NCBI RefSeq assembly: GCF_039555335.1
Contig: NC_092644.1
Coordinates: forward strand, 50,171,281-50,235,280
Origin: Amphiura filiformis
Taxonomy: Eukaryota > Echinodermata > Ophiuroidea > Amphilepidida > Amphiuridae
Length of the DNA: 64,000 nt
Direction of reading: 5' to 3'
Positions 1 through 12,173 of the stretch are shown one piece after another (the stretch's first letter is position 1; every line of letters starts with the position of its first letter). The position numbers and the translations under genes are program-made. The notes under the pieces were generated by a model, which was given only the letters and a program-made list of their open reading frames with translations, was not told the origin of the DNA and searched no databases.

Positions 1-557
1 CGGGTCAAAAATGAATTTTACACATGTTTCTAAAGAGGGCATTTAGAGCTTTCAGAAACTGAAAACCCCATGTTGATATGACTTTTCATTGTGAAGCTAC
101 GTCAATTTATCATTCGCTGAAAACAATTTAAACAGAAGAATTTTAACACTTCTTTGCCAGTATCTCAAAAGCAATATTAGCGACATCCGACTCATTTCCC
201 TTGATCGTGTCACATATTCTAATTTTGAATATTCATGCAACAAGGATTTATTATTCAATCTGTTTTTATTTTTATTTTCTAACACATTATGTTTGTTGAT
301 GGAAATCAATTATATCTGATGTTGACTAATTGGTAGAAATATATTATTGACTAAAGAATGAATACTTGTTGCATTAAATATTGAACTTTGAATAAAAAGT
401 ATGATCCAGAGCTTATCATGGACATACTTGAATACTCTCAATCATCTGGAATTGTAAAGGAATGGATTTAATCTTGTCTAGCAGATTTTTCCACATACTT
501 GGAGCAACCACCATGCTTAATAGGAAATAACAATTAGAACTGTACCTCTCCAAATGA
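1..557. other. AT-rich non-coding flank
   Basis: No gene or repeat structure is recognisable here. Short reading frames on both strands have biased, low-complexity translations and no conserved motif. It ends at the target duplication of the MITE that starts at 558. Confidence 0.6.
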
Positions 558-1289
558 AGAGCTTTGTTGCAAAACCCCTTACATCCACTTTTGACTTTTT
601 GAGAAAAACAGCTTTTTTTTTAATTGTGCAAGTATTACTTGTTCGATTTGATTCAATTTGGGATTGGATAAAGTGTTGATGAATAGAAACTAAAAGAATA
701 GGTTTGGGACAATTTTCAAGGCTTCCTATTTATTTTATTATTTCTTTTATATCGCACCTTTTGTGGATGTAAGGGTTTTGCAACAAAATAAATTTACCCT
801 TTTCTAGAAACCACCTTTGCAATCAAATTTGAGCCCATTTGTTTGCACTACATTATGTAACTTGACTAATGCTTTGAAAATCAAAAAGAAAAATTGAAAT
901 ATCTCATTTACTTTTTTAATTATGAATTTTTAATTAAATTAGGGAAAATGGCATTTTTGGGTTTTTCGAAGCTACACCTTTTGTTAATTAAAATGATTTT
1001 TTCAAACAAAGTGACCCAAAAACAGTTCCTTTTGGTTTTAATGGGTAAAGAACATTCCAGGCTACCATTATACATCAAAAATTTAAAACAAAACAATTCT
1101 ATATTCATTTTAAGTTCAGATTTCGGAAATTCCTAAGATTTCCCAAGCGGAAATATCGATAACTCGGAAGGGAAGGTAGTATGAAGGTCAAACAACCACC
1201 AAAATGTGTATTTTTACCCACACTATAATATTATGCCAATAACTCAATTTGGCCAAAAGTGGATGTAAGGGGTTTTGAAACAAAGCTCT
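558..1289. mobile_element. MITE with about 37-bp terminal inverted repeats
   Basis: The left end (AGAGCTTTGTTGCAAAACCC, continuing to about 594) is repeated as its reverse complement at about 1254-1289 with one mismatch. The flanks are CCAAATGA (550-557) and TCAAATGA (1290-1297), a 7/8 match expected of an aged 8-bp target duplication. A third, internal copy of the end sequence lies near 755-785. There is no transposase. The 8-bp duplication suggests a hAT-like mobiliser, but the termini are not the usual CAGGG type, so the superfamily is open. Confidence 0.75.
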
Positions 1290-1297
1290 TCAAATGA

Positions 1298-2100
1298 TGT
1301 CACAGGTGATGTTATACACCTGAAGTTACCAGGAATTAAGGTGTTGCACATCACATTGTGACAGAGTAGTACTGACTGCAACATTGCTCCAAGCTTTGTC
1401 AAGTAGAACCCAATCCTAATCCCTTAATTCTAATCTAACTAACAATAAAATTCAAATTGTAATATTTGGCCAAATTTGCGTTTTTAGAGCATTTGTCGTA
1501 TGCTGTGACAATCAAGCCTAAAGACTTGTTCAAAAACTTATTTTAAGGCATGCCTTTTAATTTTTGGACACATAGTTTCTAATCTTTTTCAAATAACAAA
1601 ATATTAAAATTATGAGCTAAGTCTTAGCCTATACTCAAGATTTTGAATGCTTAGACTTGTGCCAAGTCTTAGAATTTTGTGACTACAATTGTAAGAAAAC
1701 ATCCAAAATTGCAGGTTTTTCACCCATATTAACATTTTACTTTTATTGCCAGTTAGAACTAACTGATTAGGATTTATCTATGTTTCATATGGCAAAAGAA
1801 GATATTTTTTTAATTCCAAAAAATTAGTGCTCTATTTTTTGGAATCGAGAGTTGTTGACACTTCCAGTGAACTTTCTTATATTTGGCATGGCAATCGGAG
1901 AATATCGGAACTAACATGACATTGAATGCTTGGAGAATAATCAACAAAAGTACAAAAATCAAAATACTTCATTTTACAAATTTCAATTCCATTTTATTAT
2001 GTTTTATCAACATTAACAATTAAAAACACAAATTTGCTCAGTGAAAAGCTATTAAAAATACAAACATGCGGTTCAAATTACAAATAATATACAGGTAACA
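1298..2100. other. Non-coding AT-rich spacer
   Basis: Nothing supported here: no conserved reading frame, RNA gene or clear repeat was seen. Confidence 0.5.
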
Positions 2101-2358
2101 TATGTGATGCGATCAAGCAAAATCAGTCGGAACTTGGGGAATATTGATTTTGAGATATAGCCAAACAAAGGAAATATCTCCTTTTGTTTCCTCTTGTTTT
2201 GGAAACTCTTTAATTGCTCATATCTTTGGAACTGGTTATTCAATTAATGGGGTTTTCTGCAAAATCCAGCCTTATAAATGCTTTTCACTATCCTATAAGA
2301 AACTGAAAATTTAATATTTCCGAGTTCTGACAGATTTTGCTTGATCGCATCACATATA
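2101..2358. mobile_element. Palindromic MITE
   Basis: The left arm (TATGTGATGCGATCAAGC, 2101 on) returns as its reverse complement at about 2323-2358, giving arms of about 33 bp with two or three mismatches around a 190-bp AT-rich centre. No coding sequence. The flanking bases are AT-rich, so the target duplication cannot be fixed. Confidence 0.7.
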
Positions 2359-2740
2359 TGTCTAGATTGCACATCAGAGATCATAAATCTGATAAAAATG
2401 TTTGTCTAGAAAATATATCGTAACTATTTACATGGCATCATATTGTACAAACAACAAGTTTACAGGTAGAATATAATGTAAAACAAATAAATAGATTGCA
2501 CATTGGAGATTACAAAACTATATCAAATATATACATAATTTGTTTATAAAAATGAGAAAAAATATCATATTGCACTTACAAATAAATATTTTACACATCA
2601 AAACATGCATTTCATTCAACCAGCTCAATAAAGTATTGAGGGCTTACACATAAAATATAACATCAAATTGCACACAATGTAATAATAATTATATCCATCA
2701 CAAAACAAACATTTATTAAATACGACGTAGATGCATAGTA

Positions 2741-2967
2741 TTTTTTTGCATGTAAAATCCAGAAATATACTAGACTTTCTTGGCTCAGTATGGCTTCCTC
2801 AGAATGATCACTGCTAAAAAAGAACTAAAGCAGTCTAGGGATGCAGAAATTGCCGGAAGCTCAAAGAAAGCAGGGGACCACCATTCTGAGCCTGAGGAAG
2901 CCATCAGCCAAGATGGCAAAAGTTTTATATAGTGAGCATATTTCTGGATTTAACATGCAAAAAAATC
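2741..2967. mobile_element. Palindromic MITE, 227 bp
   Basis: TTTTTTTGCATGTAAAATCC at 2741 reappears inverted at about 2939-2967. A second inverted pair (GGCTTCCTCAG-type words at about 2786 and 2895) makes most of the element self-complementary. No reading frame. Confidence 0.7.
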
Positions 2968-3923
2968 ACCGATATTTAAACAATTAATGTGAATAAAGAC
3001 ATGATATCAAAACATAATTAAATCAAAATAAATATACTGAAGTGGTATTGCACATGGAAGGTGGTTAAATAAAATGGACTGATCTGACCATGGGAAATAA
3101 TATACATGGGCTATAATCTAAACTTCCCAGGAATTGCAGTATTGCCATATCTCTGGGTTTTGCATTTGTATTCTTGGTGCATGGTTGTTTTCCTGAGGTT
3201 CATTCAATGAGTACTGCAGTTGTTTTGGGGGAACCAGGATGGACACCTTTCAGATAGAGCATGTTTGGTTGCAAATTGATTTTGCTGCAAATAGTATTGA
3301 ATACAAGGATGCTGGTGCAGAATTCATTTCTGTGATCAAGAAACATTCTTAACTTTATAGACCAATATAAAGCTGCCGCAGCACTAAGTGCAGGGATCAA
3401 AATTAATGAGGTACCAGTTGCTACACAAGATTGTTGGCAAATTTGAAAAAAAAAAACTTATTAAAGTCATATTCACATATTTTGTGGGGCAAGTTCATTA
3501 AAATGTTAATATTTGATTTCATGATGTAGGCCTACATTCACAATTTTGAAATTGTTAAAACATGAAATAACAAATGAAAGTTGCAACATGTTTATTTTGA
3601 TTAGAGAGAATGATAGGATCTGATATATTTTTTCATTAGTACTCAAAACTTTATTTTAGAAAACAAACAAAACTTTTTCTTTAAAAAAAAAAAAATAAAC
3701 GTAGTCTTCTATATGCTAATTTGCCTCAAAATGCCAAAATTCTGTTTTTTTAAACTGCAAAAACACACTTTTTAATTTTAATTTAAAAAAAAAAACAGGA
3801 ATCTCATAATCAAGTGCAAAGGACCTATGACCAAATGGAGTGAATGAGACTAATGACTCCATCAATGATGCCCATAGAATTGTTGGTTGCATTTTATGTG
3901 TTTCTTTCCAAGAAGAAAAGAAA
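2968..3923. other. 3' flank of NLR gene 1
   Basis: This is downstream of the NLR stop codon on the minus strand. About 3830-3923 matches 54570-54674 behind NLR gene 2, so the duplication includes this 3' flank. TTTATT words (for example near 3591) read as AATAAA on the minus strand and are candidate polyadenylation signals, but none can be chosen. A 66-codon minus frame at 3200-3400 has no recognisable motif. Confidence 0.5.
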
Positions 3924-6900
3924 TCATTCTGGATATTGACTTGCTATCCTCTGGACTAATTGACAATCTGTACGGTCCATTTTTTGCGATATTCTCTGTG
4001 TCTCACTATGAGGTTTACATGGGTCATATCCAGATTTGCCACAGTCTCTGATAGCAACAAGGCAATCCCTAACAAGAGCACTGCACTGATTATTAATTTT
4101 GGCATCGATTGCCATGTACTCAAGTTTGGTCAAATGATGGATGTGTCTGAACAAGGCATCAACACCAGTATTGCCAATATCATTACAATCGAGCTGAAGT
4201 CTAGTCAGATTGGGCATAGAACCAAACCTGTGGGAAAGTTCAATAACACCTTGGTCTGTAATGTGTGTGTGACCCAGACCCAATTCACTCAACATGGGAC
4301 AATGCTGCAGTTGCTGTGCAAGAGGCACTAAAGCCATGCCTACAGCATTTGTATTCAAATACAGCCCCTGCAGTTTTGAAGCATTGGGAAGGAATTTGCT
4401 CAATATTTTGATGTGATCTTCCTTCAGCTCAGTTTTTCTTAAGCTTAATGTGATTAAATTGGTACAATACTGTAGTTGTTTTACAAGGGGCACTATAGCC
4501 ATTCCCACAGTATTTGTTGACAAAATCAGCTTTTGCAGACTGGGAACTTTGGGAAGCAATTCACTCAATGTTTTTATGTGATCTTCTTTCAGCCTAGCCA
4601 CCCTTAAATCCAATGAAATTAATTTGGTGCAATGTTGCAGCTGCTCTACAAGATGTGCTATAGCCTTTCCTACAGTATTAAATGACAAATCCAGCTCTTG
4701 CAGGTTGGGTATTTTGGAAAGGAATTTACTCAATGTCTTGATGTGATCTTTCTTCAGTCCAGCATTTGATAATTTCAATGAATTAAATTTGGGGCAATGC
4801 TGTAGTTGCTCAACAATAGGCCCTATAGCTATTCCTTTTCCATGCCATGAATCCTTAACTTCCAGTTTATGTAGGTTGGTTGCCACGGGAATGATGGGAA
4901 TGATTTTACTCAATATTATCAATTTGGAATCAACTGACATATGATCTGAGGTGAATTGAATCACAATGACTTGTATATGATGGTTTATAAAGAGAGAAAA
5001 CAACATTACATCAGATATCCTTGGGTTAATTAGTTTAAAATGAAAGTTTTTTAACACAGTCGTTTGTTCATGGTAGTTGGTAGAATTGTGTTCTTTGTTA
5101 GCAAGATCCTTAAGTGACAATATTTCAATCGAGATTCTTTGTTTAGTATCTCCTGAAGTCAACATTCTACTATGATCTTCTTTTATCTCGATATGAGACA
5201 AATTGAGGTCAGTGAGCTTAAAGCTCTTAAACAGGTATTCACTTAATGTTTTGATCATGTTTTCTTCCATTGTGACATTGCTAATGTTAATTACTTGCAC
5301 ATGCTGGTTAATAATGTGAGTAAACAATGCATATCCAAGCTCATCTGATGTGTTGTTACAGCCTCTTACTTTCATACCAAACTTTCTAAGCAAATTAGTG
5401 TGCTCCTGGGAGTGGGAGTCCGTACTACTTTCATCCCCATCAGCAATGTACTCTAATGACAATTGCTTAATGACATTGATTTGTATATCATCTCCTGGAG
5501 TCATTTGATTGTGATCTTTACTCTGTTCAGTGGATTTTGAGAGTTCAGAGCACTTGCACATTTGCTGAAAAAGTAGAGCTGTGGCAGTTCCTGCAGTATT
5601 CCCTGCCAAGTTGATCTCTTGGAGTAGGCCTACGCTCAACCACTCGATCTGAACTTCATTGGAATAACTCAACTTTAATTTACCTAGTTTTTGAAGTGCA
5701 CCTACAGCTTTTTCAAGGTGATCAAAGTACTGTTTACTTTGTTTGTCAAATTCTTTGAAACTAAACTCCAACTTCTCAACATTTGACATACATATCAGTG
5801 TATCAGCATAAACACTCTGTGATTGATATGGATTGACAATGGTGATTGATTTGACAGTGCCAAGTATTGAAGATCCTAGTCCAGACTTAACAAAGTTGAG
5901 AAACATTGATTTTGCTTTGGGATATTTGTCACCTACATCTAGGATGAATCCATCATCAGGGAAGATTGATTTGAATGACATGGTTAGTGAGGTATTCAAA
6001 ACATCACTTTTAGTAGACTGGTGGCTCTTAACTGTTTCTTTCTGTGATGGATCGAATGAACAAGCTGAGGTGTTGTGACTTTCATACAACAAAGTCAAAA
6101 TATTCACTATGCTCTTCTTTCCACTCTCAGGTTTATCATAGCCAATGCAAATAGGAAGTTTACCTGTTTGATTAGCTTTATATAATTTGATAACATATTG
6201 TATGATAGAGACCATCCCATCCTTTTCAGCTAATCCACAACAGAATTTCACAAGGTCAAATTTGCTCATAAATATATTCCATGGTTGCAATTGAATCAGA
6301 ATTGAATTGAACTTATCACGGTCTGTAGTATACAAACTTGCCCAGTACTTTGCTGCACAAAATTCTTGAAAAGATTTATGAAGAAATGTTACAGCATTAT
6401 CTACACTCAACCGTGACCTTATCATTTCTCTAGTAAGCAGCCCTGTTTTACAACCCAGTTGATACGATGAATCTTCAAAGTCATTTTCAGAAAAGACAAG
6501 CCTTTCCTCTGTTATATTGTTTTTGGAACACAATCCCTCCAAAGCCAAACAACCTAATCTATAGATAAATACAGGAAATTCTCCTTCTATTTGTGGTATT
6601 TTGTCTATATCTTTACCTTGCCTCATACAGAACTTCCTCCATAAAAAGAGGACAAAATCTTGATACAATTCTGATTGTGTATCTCGTAATTTTTGCTCAT
6701 CTTCCCAAAGAAGACACATTAACATTAGCATTACTGGTATCTTTGACAAGGAGGTAAGTCTCTCAGATTGTGTTATTCTTTCTTTCAACCCTTGGACCAT
6801 CTCCTTATTATTGAAAAATCTGTTCATATACAATTCAACATTTTTACGTGAAAATCCTAAAACATCTACTAGTAGGTAGCTTGATTGATGAGTTTGCAAA

Positions 6901-7510
6901 TCTTTATGAGGCCGAGTTGATAGAATTGTGTGACATTCACGTAATCTTTTAAATGCAAGAATTTCTTGTAAGCTCCCATCAAGCGTAGAAAGATTACTGG
7001 CTGAATATTCATCAAAACCATCCAATAGGAGGAGGACTAGCTGAGGATTAGATTCAATATATGCTTCTAGGCCTTCTCTTGATACAGTCGTGTTGGTTTC
7101 AAAGATTTGCTCAAATATTTCATCAATCAAGCTGACACTTTTAACTTCACGTAGACTTAAGATGAACAACAATTGATATTTGGCAAGTGGGGAGCCATTC
7201 ATTTGTTGAGACCAAGTGTAAGCCAACTTGGCCAACAAAGTTGACTTCCCACTGCCAGCTACTCCCTTAACTAGTATCCGTGTTGCTGGCATCCCGTCTG
7301 ATTTTTGGAGACTTGCAAGATCTTCATTCTTTGTCAGCAATGTGGTACCTTTTCTTGACCCTTTTTTTAACTTCAAAGTGACATATATATCGTTCATATC
7401 CTTTGACTCATCACACCATGGCAATAATTGCACTCTGCTCATTTCATGACGATAGAATGTTATCAGCTGTTTCTTGCACTCCTCCAAGTTGAATGTTGAA
7501 GATAAGCATG
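3924..7510 (-). CDS. NLR gene 1, NACHT-LRR exon
   Basis: This is the terminal coding exon of an NLR-type innate immune receptor, predicted to act in the cytosol as an ATP-driven sensor. Counting from the conserved LEEC near the exon start, a short MSRVQLLPWC-type segment precedes the NACHT ATPase. Walker A is GVAGSGKST at about 75-83, Walker B is LLLLDGFDE at about 152-160, and sensor-like TILSTRPH is at about 187-194. A winged-helix motif FLHKSFQEFCAAKYW follows. The C-terminal part holds ribonuclease-inhibitor-type LRRs, including about four 57-residue double units with HIKTLS and LQHC signatures. The acceptor CTACAG lies at 7511-7516 and leaves phase 1. The frame is open to TGA at 3924-3926 (1,195 codons with stop). 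There is no suitable ATG at the 5' edge, so upstream exons must supply the start. It is homologous to 54675-57409, with extra sequence between NACHT and the last LRRs. Confidence 0.93.
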
Positions 7511-8670
7511 CTGTAGGCGATGAGAAAATAGAATAGATATGAAATAATTTGAATAAGATAGCAATTGTTATAATTAATTAATAAAACACAAGCTTGCTAC
7601 ATTCTTGCCATAATTAGGTTGGATTGAATGATTACTTTTCTTATGATTTTGTAAAACTTTATTCATTTTTATTTTTTTAATCTAATTTTTCATAGGAATA
7701 TCTAAGAATTTAATCCCAAATCACAATTTGATTGCTGAATTTGGAACTTAATGCAACAATCTCTTATGTATACATAAATGAGAGGCCTAAAAAGGTCATA
7801 TTTTGCTAAACTCAGGTGGCCTCTGAGTCCTGTACACCCGATTCAGAGTCAGAGTCCTTGAAACGAAGGTCCTACAGCACTATATCCTATACTGAATCCC
7901 CAACCCTTTCAACATTATGATTTTTGGCACTTGCACCATTTTAAGCTCTGGTAACTATACTAGAATATTTCAATGGAATTAACACAGTCTGACATAGCAT
8001 GACGATCGATTCTCAGCGTACACTGAGCGATGTACGCCAACATGTGCAACTGTGTGTGCATAACGCGGAAGTGAATCAATCCATGCCAACTCACTTGTGA
8101 TTGGCTAGTATTGTATCCAAGGTCGTGTGTTCACGTTGTAGTTTAAAATATGCGCTATATGATCGTGGTTGGATCGAGTTGAAAGCTGTGTTCGTTCAAT
8201 TGAAATTCCTACTGTAAGTATGTTATTACCATACTGAACACCCTTTCACCCTGTGACTTAGGCTAGTATTATGCAAGTTTCCTGTAACAGCTGAAATTTC
8301 TGCAGCATATTCCATTGCAGCAAAGGTCAAGAAGGAGAATAAAGCAACCAACTGTAAAGACTAATAGTATTCCTGCTTTTTTCAGTTGTGACAGACCGTC
8401 ACAGACGCAGCAAAAACAATTCCTTAGTGGCTAAATTTTTTGCAGCAAAATGTGGAAGAGAATGAATTCCTGAACAAACCTAATCACTCAATGGAAGAAC
8501 TGAAAGTGAAAAATGGATGCCTGGTTTGCAGAGAACTAAAAGCATGACATCTGTCTCAACAGAACACCCTCAAAAACGGATTATATACTGGCTGTAAACT
8601 GAATACAGGCGAAAAAATTCCATTGACAAGATTTTGTTAGATATTTCTCATAATTATCATTCAATTATTC
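7511..8670. other. Intron of NLR gene 1, 3' part
   Basis: This lies between the Death exon and the NACHT exon. Most is AT-rich with no gene. About 7990-8213 is less AT-rich and has an inverted CCAAT word (GATTGGCTAG, near 8099) and a good plus-strand donor (CTGTAAGTATG, near 8212). A pyrimidine-rich acceptor follows near 8394. That could be an unrelated plus-strand non-coding transcript, but the evidence is weak. Confidence 0.35.
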
Positions 8671-8674
8671 ACTA

Positions 8675-8712
8675 CTAGCGGGATACCCGCGCTTCGCGCG
8701 GGTCCCCGCTAG
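8675..8712. repeat. 38-nt near-perfect GC-rich hairpin
   Basis: CTAGCGGGATACCCGCGC, then TTC, then the near-exact reverse complement, with one mismatch in the stem. It is far more GC-rich than its surroundings. Hairpins of this kind mark ends of rolling-circle (Helitron/Helentron-like) elements; see the candidate element 8675-11740. Confidence 0.8.
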
Positions 8713-8879
8713 ATGAGTAAATGGGAGCGATCACTAAAACAGGAGGAATTACTGAAAAGGTAGAATCATTGAAAAGGTAAATTTTATTTTTCTAAACCTG
8801 TTCCTTCTTGCATTTCCATTTAGCTTCTTTCTTTCTTTCTTTCTTTCTTTTCAGTTTCTTCTTCATGGGTCTAGTTTGT

Positions 8880-9520
8880 TCCCATTAAAAAATTGCTATT
8901 TAGCTTGGGATTTCCCGTTTCCATGTTATTTATTTATTTAGGCCTAACCGCATTCCCATTATTTTCTAAATCTGTCCTTTCTTACGTTTCCCTTTTAGCT
9001 TCTTTTTTATGCTGCTTAGCTTCTGATTTCCCGTTTCCATGTTATTTATTTAATTCTGTTTTCATTATTTTGGCTTCATTTTTCTTATATTTTCTGATTA
9101 GTTTTTAATTTTAGCTTTTTTTTCTTACGTTTCCTGATTAGTTTCTTTCCTTCTTTATTTTGCTCCCATTTCATTTAGTAACCCGTATAATACCCGTATC
9201 TTTTTTGTCTTCCCTTTCTTTTCTTTTTTATTCATTTTATTCTTTCTTTCTTTTCAGTTTCTTCTACATAAATCTATTTTGTTCCAATATATGCTGCTTA
9301 GCTTGTGATTTTCCGTTCCCATGTTATTTATTTATTGAACCCCATTCCCATGCATTATTTTATAAATCTACCCTTACTTATACATTTGTCCTTTTAGCTT
9401 TAGGTTTTTTTTTCTATTATTTTGTTCCCATTTTTCATATTTCCTGCTTATTAAGTTATAGCTTGTGATTTCCCGTTTGTATTTAATTCTGTTCTCATTA
9501 TTTTAGCTTCTTTTTTTCAT
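8880..9520 (+). repeat. Degenerate pyrimidine-rich tandem repeat
   Basis: A motif of the form TTAGCTTGTGATTTCCCGTT followed by CCATGTTATTTATTT recurs at about 8900, 9018, 9297 and 9460. Irregular (TTTC)n, CATTATTTT and AGCTTC pieces lie between copies. The hydrophobic frames at 8893-9108 and 9160-9468 come from the T-rich composition and are not genes. Confidence 0.65.
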
Positions 9521-9671
9521 GAATTATTTCTTTATTTATTTATTCTTTCATTTTTTAGGTTCCTTCCTTCCTCCCGTATCCTTACGATTTTTATCATTTT
9601 GGTAATCCAAACCCAGTACCCCTTTTTGTCCTACTTTCTTTTCTTTTCTGGCACGGAAAGTTGGCCTATAC

Positions 9672-10766
9672 CGCTCATTCTACAAAATCCGGTGCCAATC
9701 CACTAAAAAAATTGAAAAAATAAAAGTTGTTCAAAAAGACCTGCTTTTTGTGTTTTTTAAGAGTAAATGTATCACTACTTTCAGATGTAAAAATTGCCAA
9801 CACCACTTGCATATTTTTCTTTCAGGAAGTCATGATGTTTTTAACACTAAAACTCAATGTAATGTGAGCTACGTTACCGACTACAAAATGGGCTGGTTTT
9901 ACTCAATCCAAGGTCATAAAAAGCAAACTAAAGATCACTTGAGTGAAATGTAAAACAGATTTCACCATTTCATAGCAGTTTTGAAGATGCGTAAATGAGT
10001 GTGTAACGTAGCTCACAGTAACGTAGTTCACTGGTTTTTAATGTTTTTAATGTGATTTGCGAGCGTTAGAGCGTTATGTCGGTTAATTCTAATATAAATG
10101 GGGTTCGACCACTGGTAGCTTTCACATATTATTAGGAAGTACATGTAATACAAGTGCATACTATAGAATCCTGGTAGCGTAGCTCACCAATCTTAACATG
10201 GTCGGTCGAAATTTCAATGTTTACAACATTTCTATGCCAAAAATGCTACAGCATCACGATTTTTACTGTGATTTTTAAAAACTCATGAGTGTTTCCTTTC
10301 TAAAACTGCAAATTACATTGATACCTCTGTTTTACTTCTTTCCAATAACGTGTGTTAAAAAGGGGTAACATAGCTCACAGCATTTTGGTGGAAAGTGCAA
10401 TTTATTTTAGAATTACACAAAGGCGTTTTAATCACTAAAAATAATGTTGATAAACAATATGATGGTGCGTTATCTAATTAAAAAACAACAAATATGTAAA
10501 GAAATCGCATTTATTCAAAGAAAATATTCAGGATTAGATGTCACTCTTGAGCAGTGGAAACACATTTGTAGCGATTTTGGAGCCTTTGCAAGGGTTAATC
10601 AGGCTGAAGAAAGCATTTAAAGTATGGAAAACTATATATGTCCGTGTAGATCTCGTTGAGTTCTACCAGAAAAACAACATATTTGATGCCCTAAATGCTC
10701 GACAAAGTGTTTGTGGACCAAAGAATGGAAAAAAGGCTATTGGCACCGGATTTTGTAGAATGAGCG
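9672..10766. mobile_element. 1,095-bp TIR element with ATAC target duplication
   Basis: The termini are exact inverted repeats for about 28 bp (CGCTCATTCTACAAAATCCG at the left). ATAC flanks both sides (9668-9671 and 10767-10770). A related uninterrupted sequence at about 10914-10935 (GGAAAGTTTGCCTATGCAT) shows what the target looked like. The element carries the word GTAACGTAGCTCAC or close variants five times (about 9865 inverted, 10005, 10019, 10173, 10364). The frames at 9750-9953 and 10538-10858 show no transposase motif. Family unknown. Confidence 0.8.
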
Positions 10767-11966
10767 ATACATATGCGTCTTCCTTTTATTTATACATGTA
10801 TAGATTTATTTATTTATTTACTCTAATCCACAACCCTGTACCCATAACCCATCCATAGTAGGCTTACCTTTTCAGTTTTGTCCTACTTTCTTTTCTTTTC
10901 TATTTCTCTGTCACGGAAAGTTTGCCTATGCATATGCGCCCGTGCGCGTGAGTCCACATCCCTTATACGTAGCGCACTAACACCAACGCGCTGCCAGTTA
11001 GTTACGGTGCACGCGCTACCACTGAGTTTTGACAATAAAAGGCCGGGAAAAAATCCTGGTTTTAACCATATTTGTTGACCGTTTTCAACCAAATAAAGTG
11101 CAATGCATTTCCCGTATATCAATCTCCGGACGATTCATAGGCCTAGAATAAATAATGAAATTGTACACTGACTGTCTGCACCCCGGGTCTCCACGCAGGC
11201 ACTACATGTATCACCACTCTAGACTACCAGACCACTGTTTCCTACGCTACCTTAGTGATGACGCAAAGACCCGATTCACGCATCATAGCCTTAATTTCTT
11301 GGCTGCCAACCTTGATGCAGTGGCGGTAAATGGGGCGCGTAGATCTGCGTAGGGACGAAAAGCTCGTAAGATCATTATTAAATTATGCGCTGTTGTGCAT
11401 CTAGATAGCCTGAATCATTTCTTGGCCACCTCGCAGTTGGCAGAAAATGGGGCAATGTTGCTCTGCGTATGGTTTTTTAATGGAAATATTATTACGCGGT
11501 TCACACTGTCCTTATTACCCACAATGCCACTGCGATCGATTTTGCATAGCAACACGACAGTTTTTTTATGTTATTCTCTTAGTTACCACCAATTTTTGCA
11601 AAAGCGAATGTCCGATGGAAAAATGGCAATATGTACCCGATCAATATACCAATAAATCAAAGCCGAAAGTCTATAGGCAATTCGGAGAACACTCGCGCAC
11701 AAGATGGGCAACCTTCCTTTTATTTATATAGATATACATAGCTATTTGTGTGTTAAGCCATGGATCTCTTGTTGACCATGCTAATTTGCACATAAAACTG
11801 ATGGAGCGTCATTCTCAAGGAATGTTGAGCGTACCATACAACTGGGCCAGAAGTGGATGGGCTCTAGTTTTGCTTGCTCCTCTTGTCAAATCAATGCCAC
11901 ATTTTAATCTTATAAAGATACCTTTAGTGCTGCGGGGTTCGAAATGTTGGATGGTGCTGCTGAGTT

Positions 11967-12115
11967 CGATGCCCTGATAGGTACCGATAGCTCTTTCTAT
12001 TGTACCTGAACATTTGCATAGTGGTTATGTTTTTTATTTAAATGAAAAATAATAACACTGTGCAAATGTTAATTATTACATCACCAGGGCATGATAGAAA
12101 GATTCATCGGTACCT
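11967..12115. repeat. Imperfect inverted repeat
   Basis: GGTACCGAT, TCTTTCTAT and AACATTTGCA(T/C)AGTG words at 11967-12023 recur in reverse complement at 12056-12115 around an AT-rich centre. This is probably a small foldback. Its right arm just overlaps the intronic extension of the Death-domain frame. Confidence 0.6.
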
Positions 12116-12173
12116 AACCGGGCACGGATAGTAATATTAGACCAAATTAGATGTGGTGCCTTACATGTATTAC

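Larger units (their letters stand above)
8675..11740. mobile_element. Candidate Helentron-like non-autonomous element
   Basis: The proposed left end is the hairpin at 8675-8712. An internal TTTC/T-rich microsatellite zone follows, then a GC-richer body (10920-11700). The proposed right end is the TTTTATTTATATAGATA-like tail at 11716-11735. This layout resembles DINE/HINE-type Helentrons. There is no Rep/helicase frame and both ends are uncertain. A separate TIR element (9672-10766) is inserted inside it. Confidence 0.3.

Noticed and set aside
3200-3400. 66-codon minus frame behind NLR gene 1 as an extra exon.
   Set aside because: The NLR frame already stops at 3924, and no matching frame was noted behind gene 2.
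12076-12126. Annexin-like text (LGTDESFYHALV) at the end of the Death-domain frame.
   Set aside because: It lies past a good splice donor, falls in a DNA-level inverted repeat (11967-12115), and no other annexin repeat follows.
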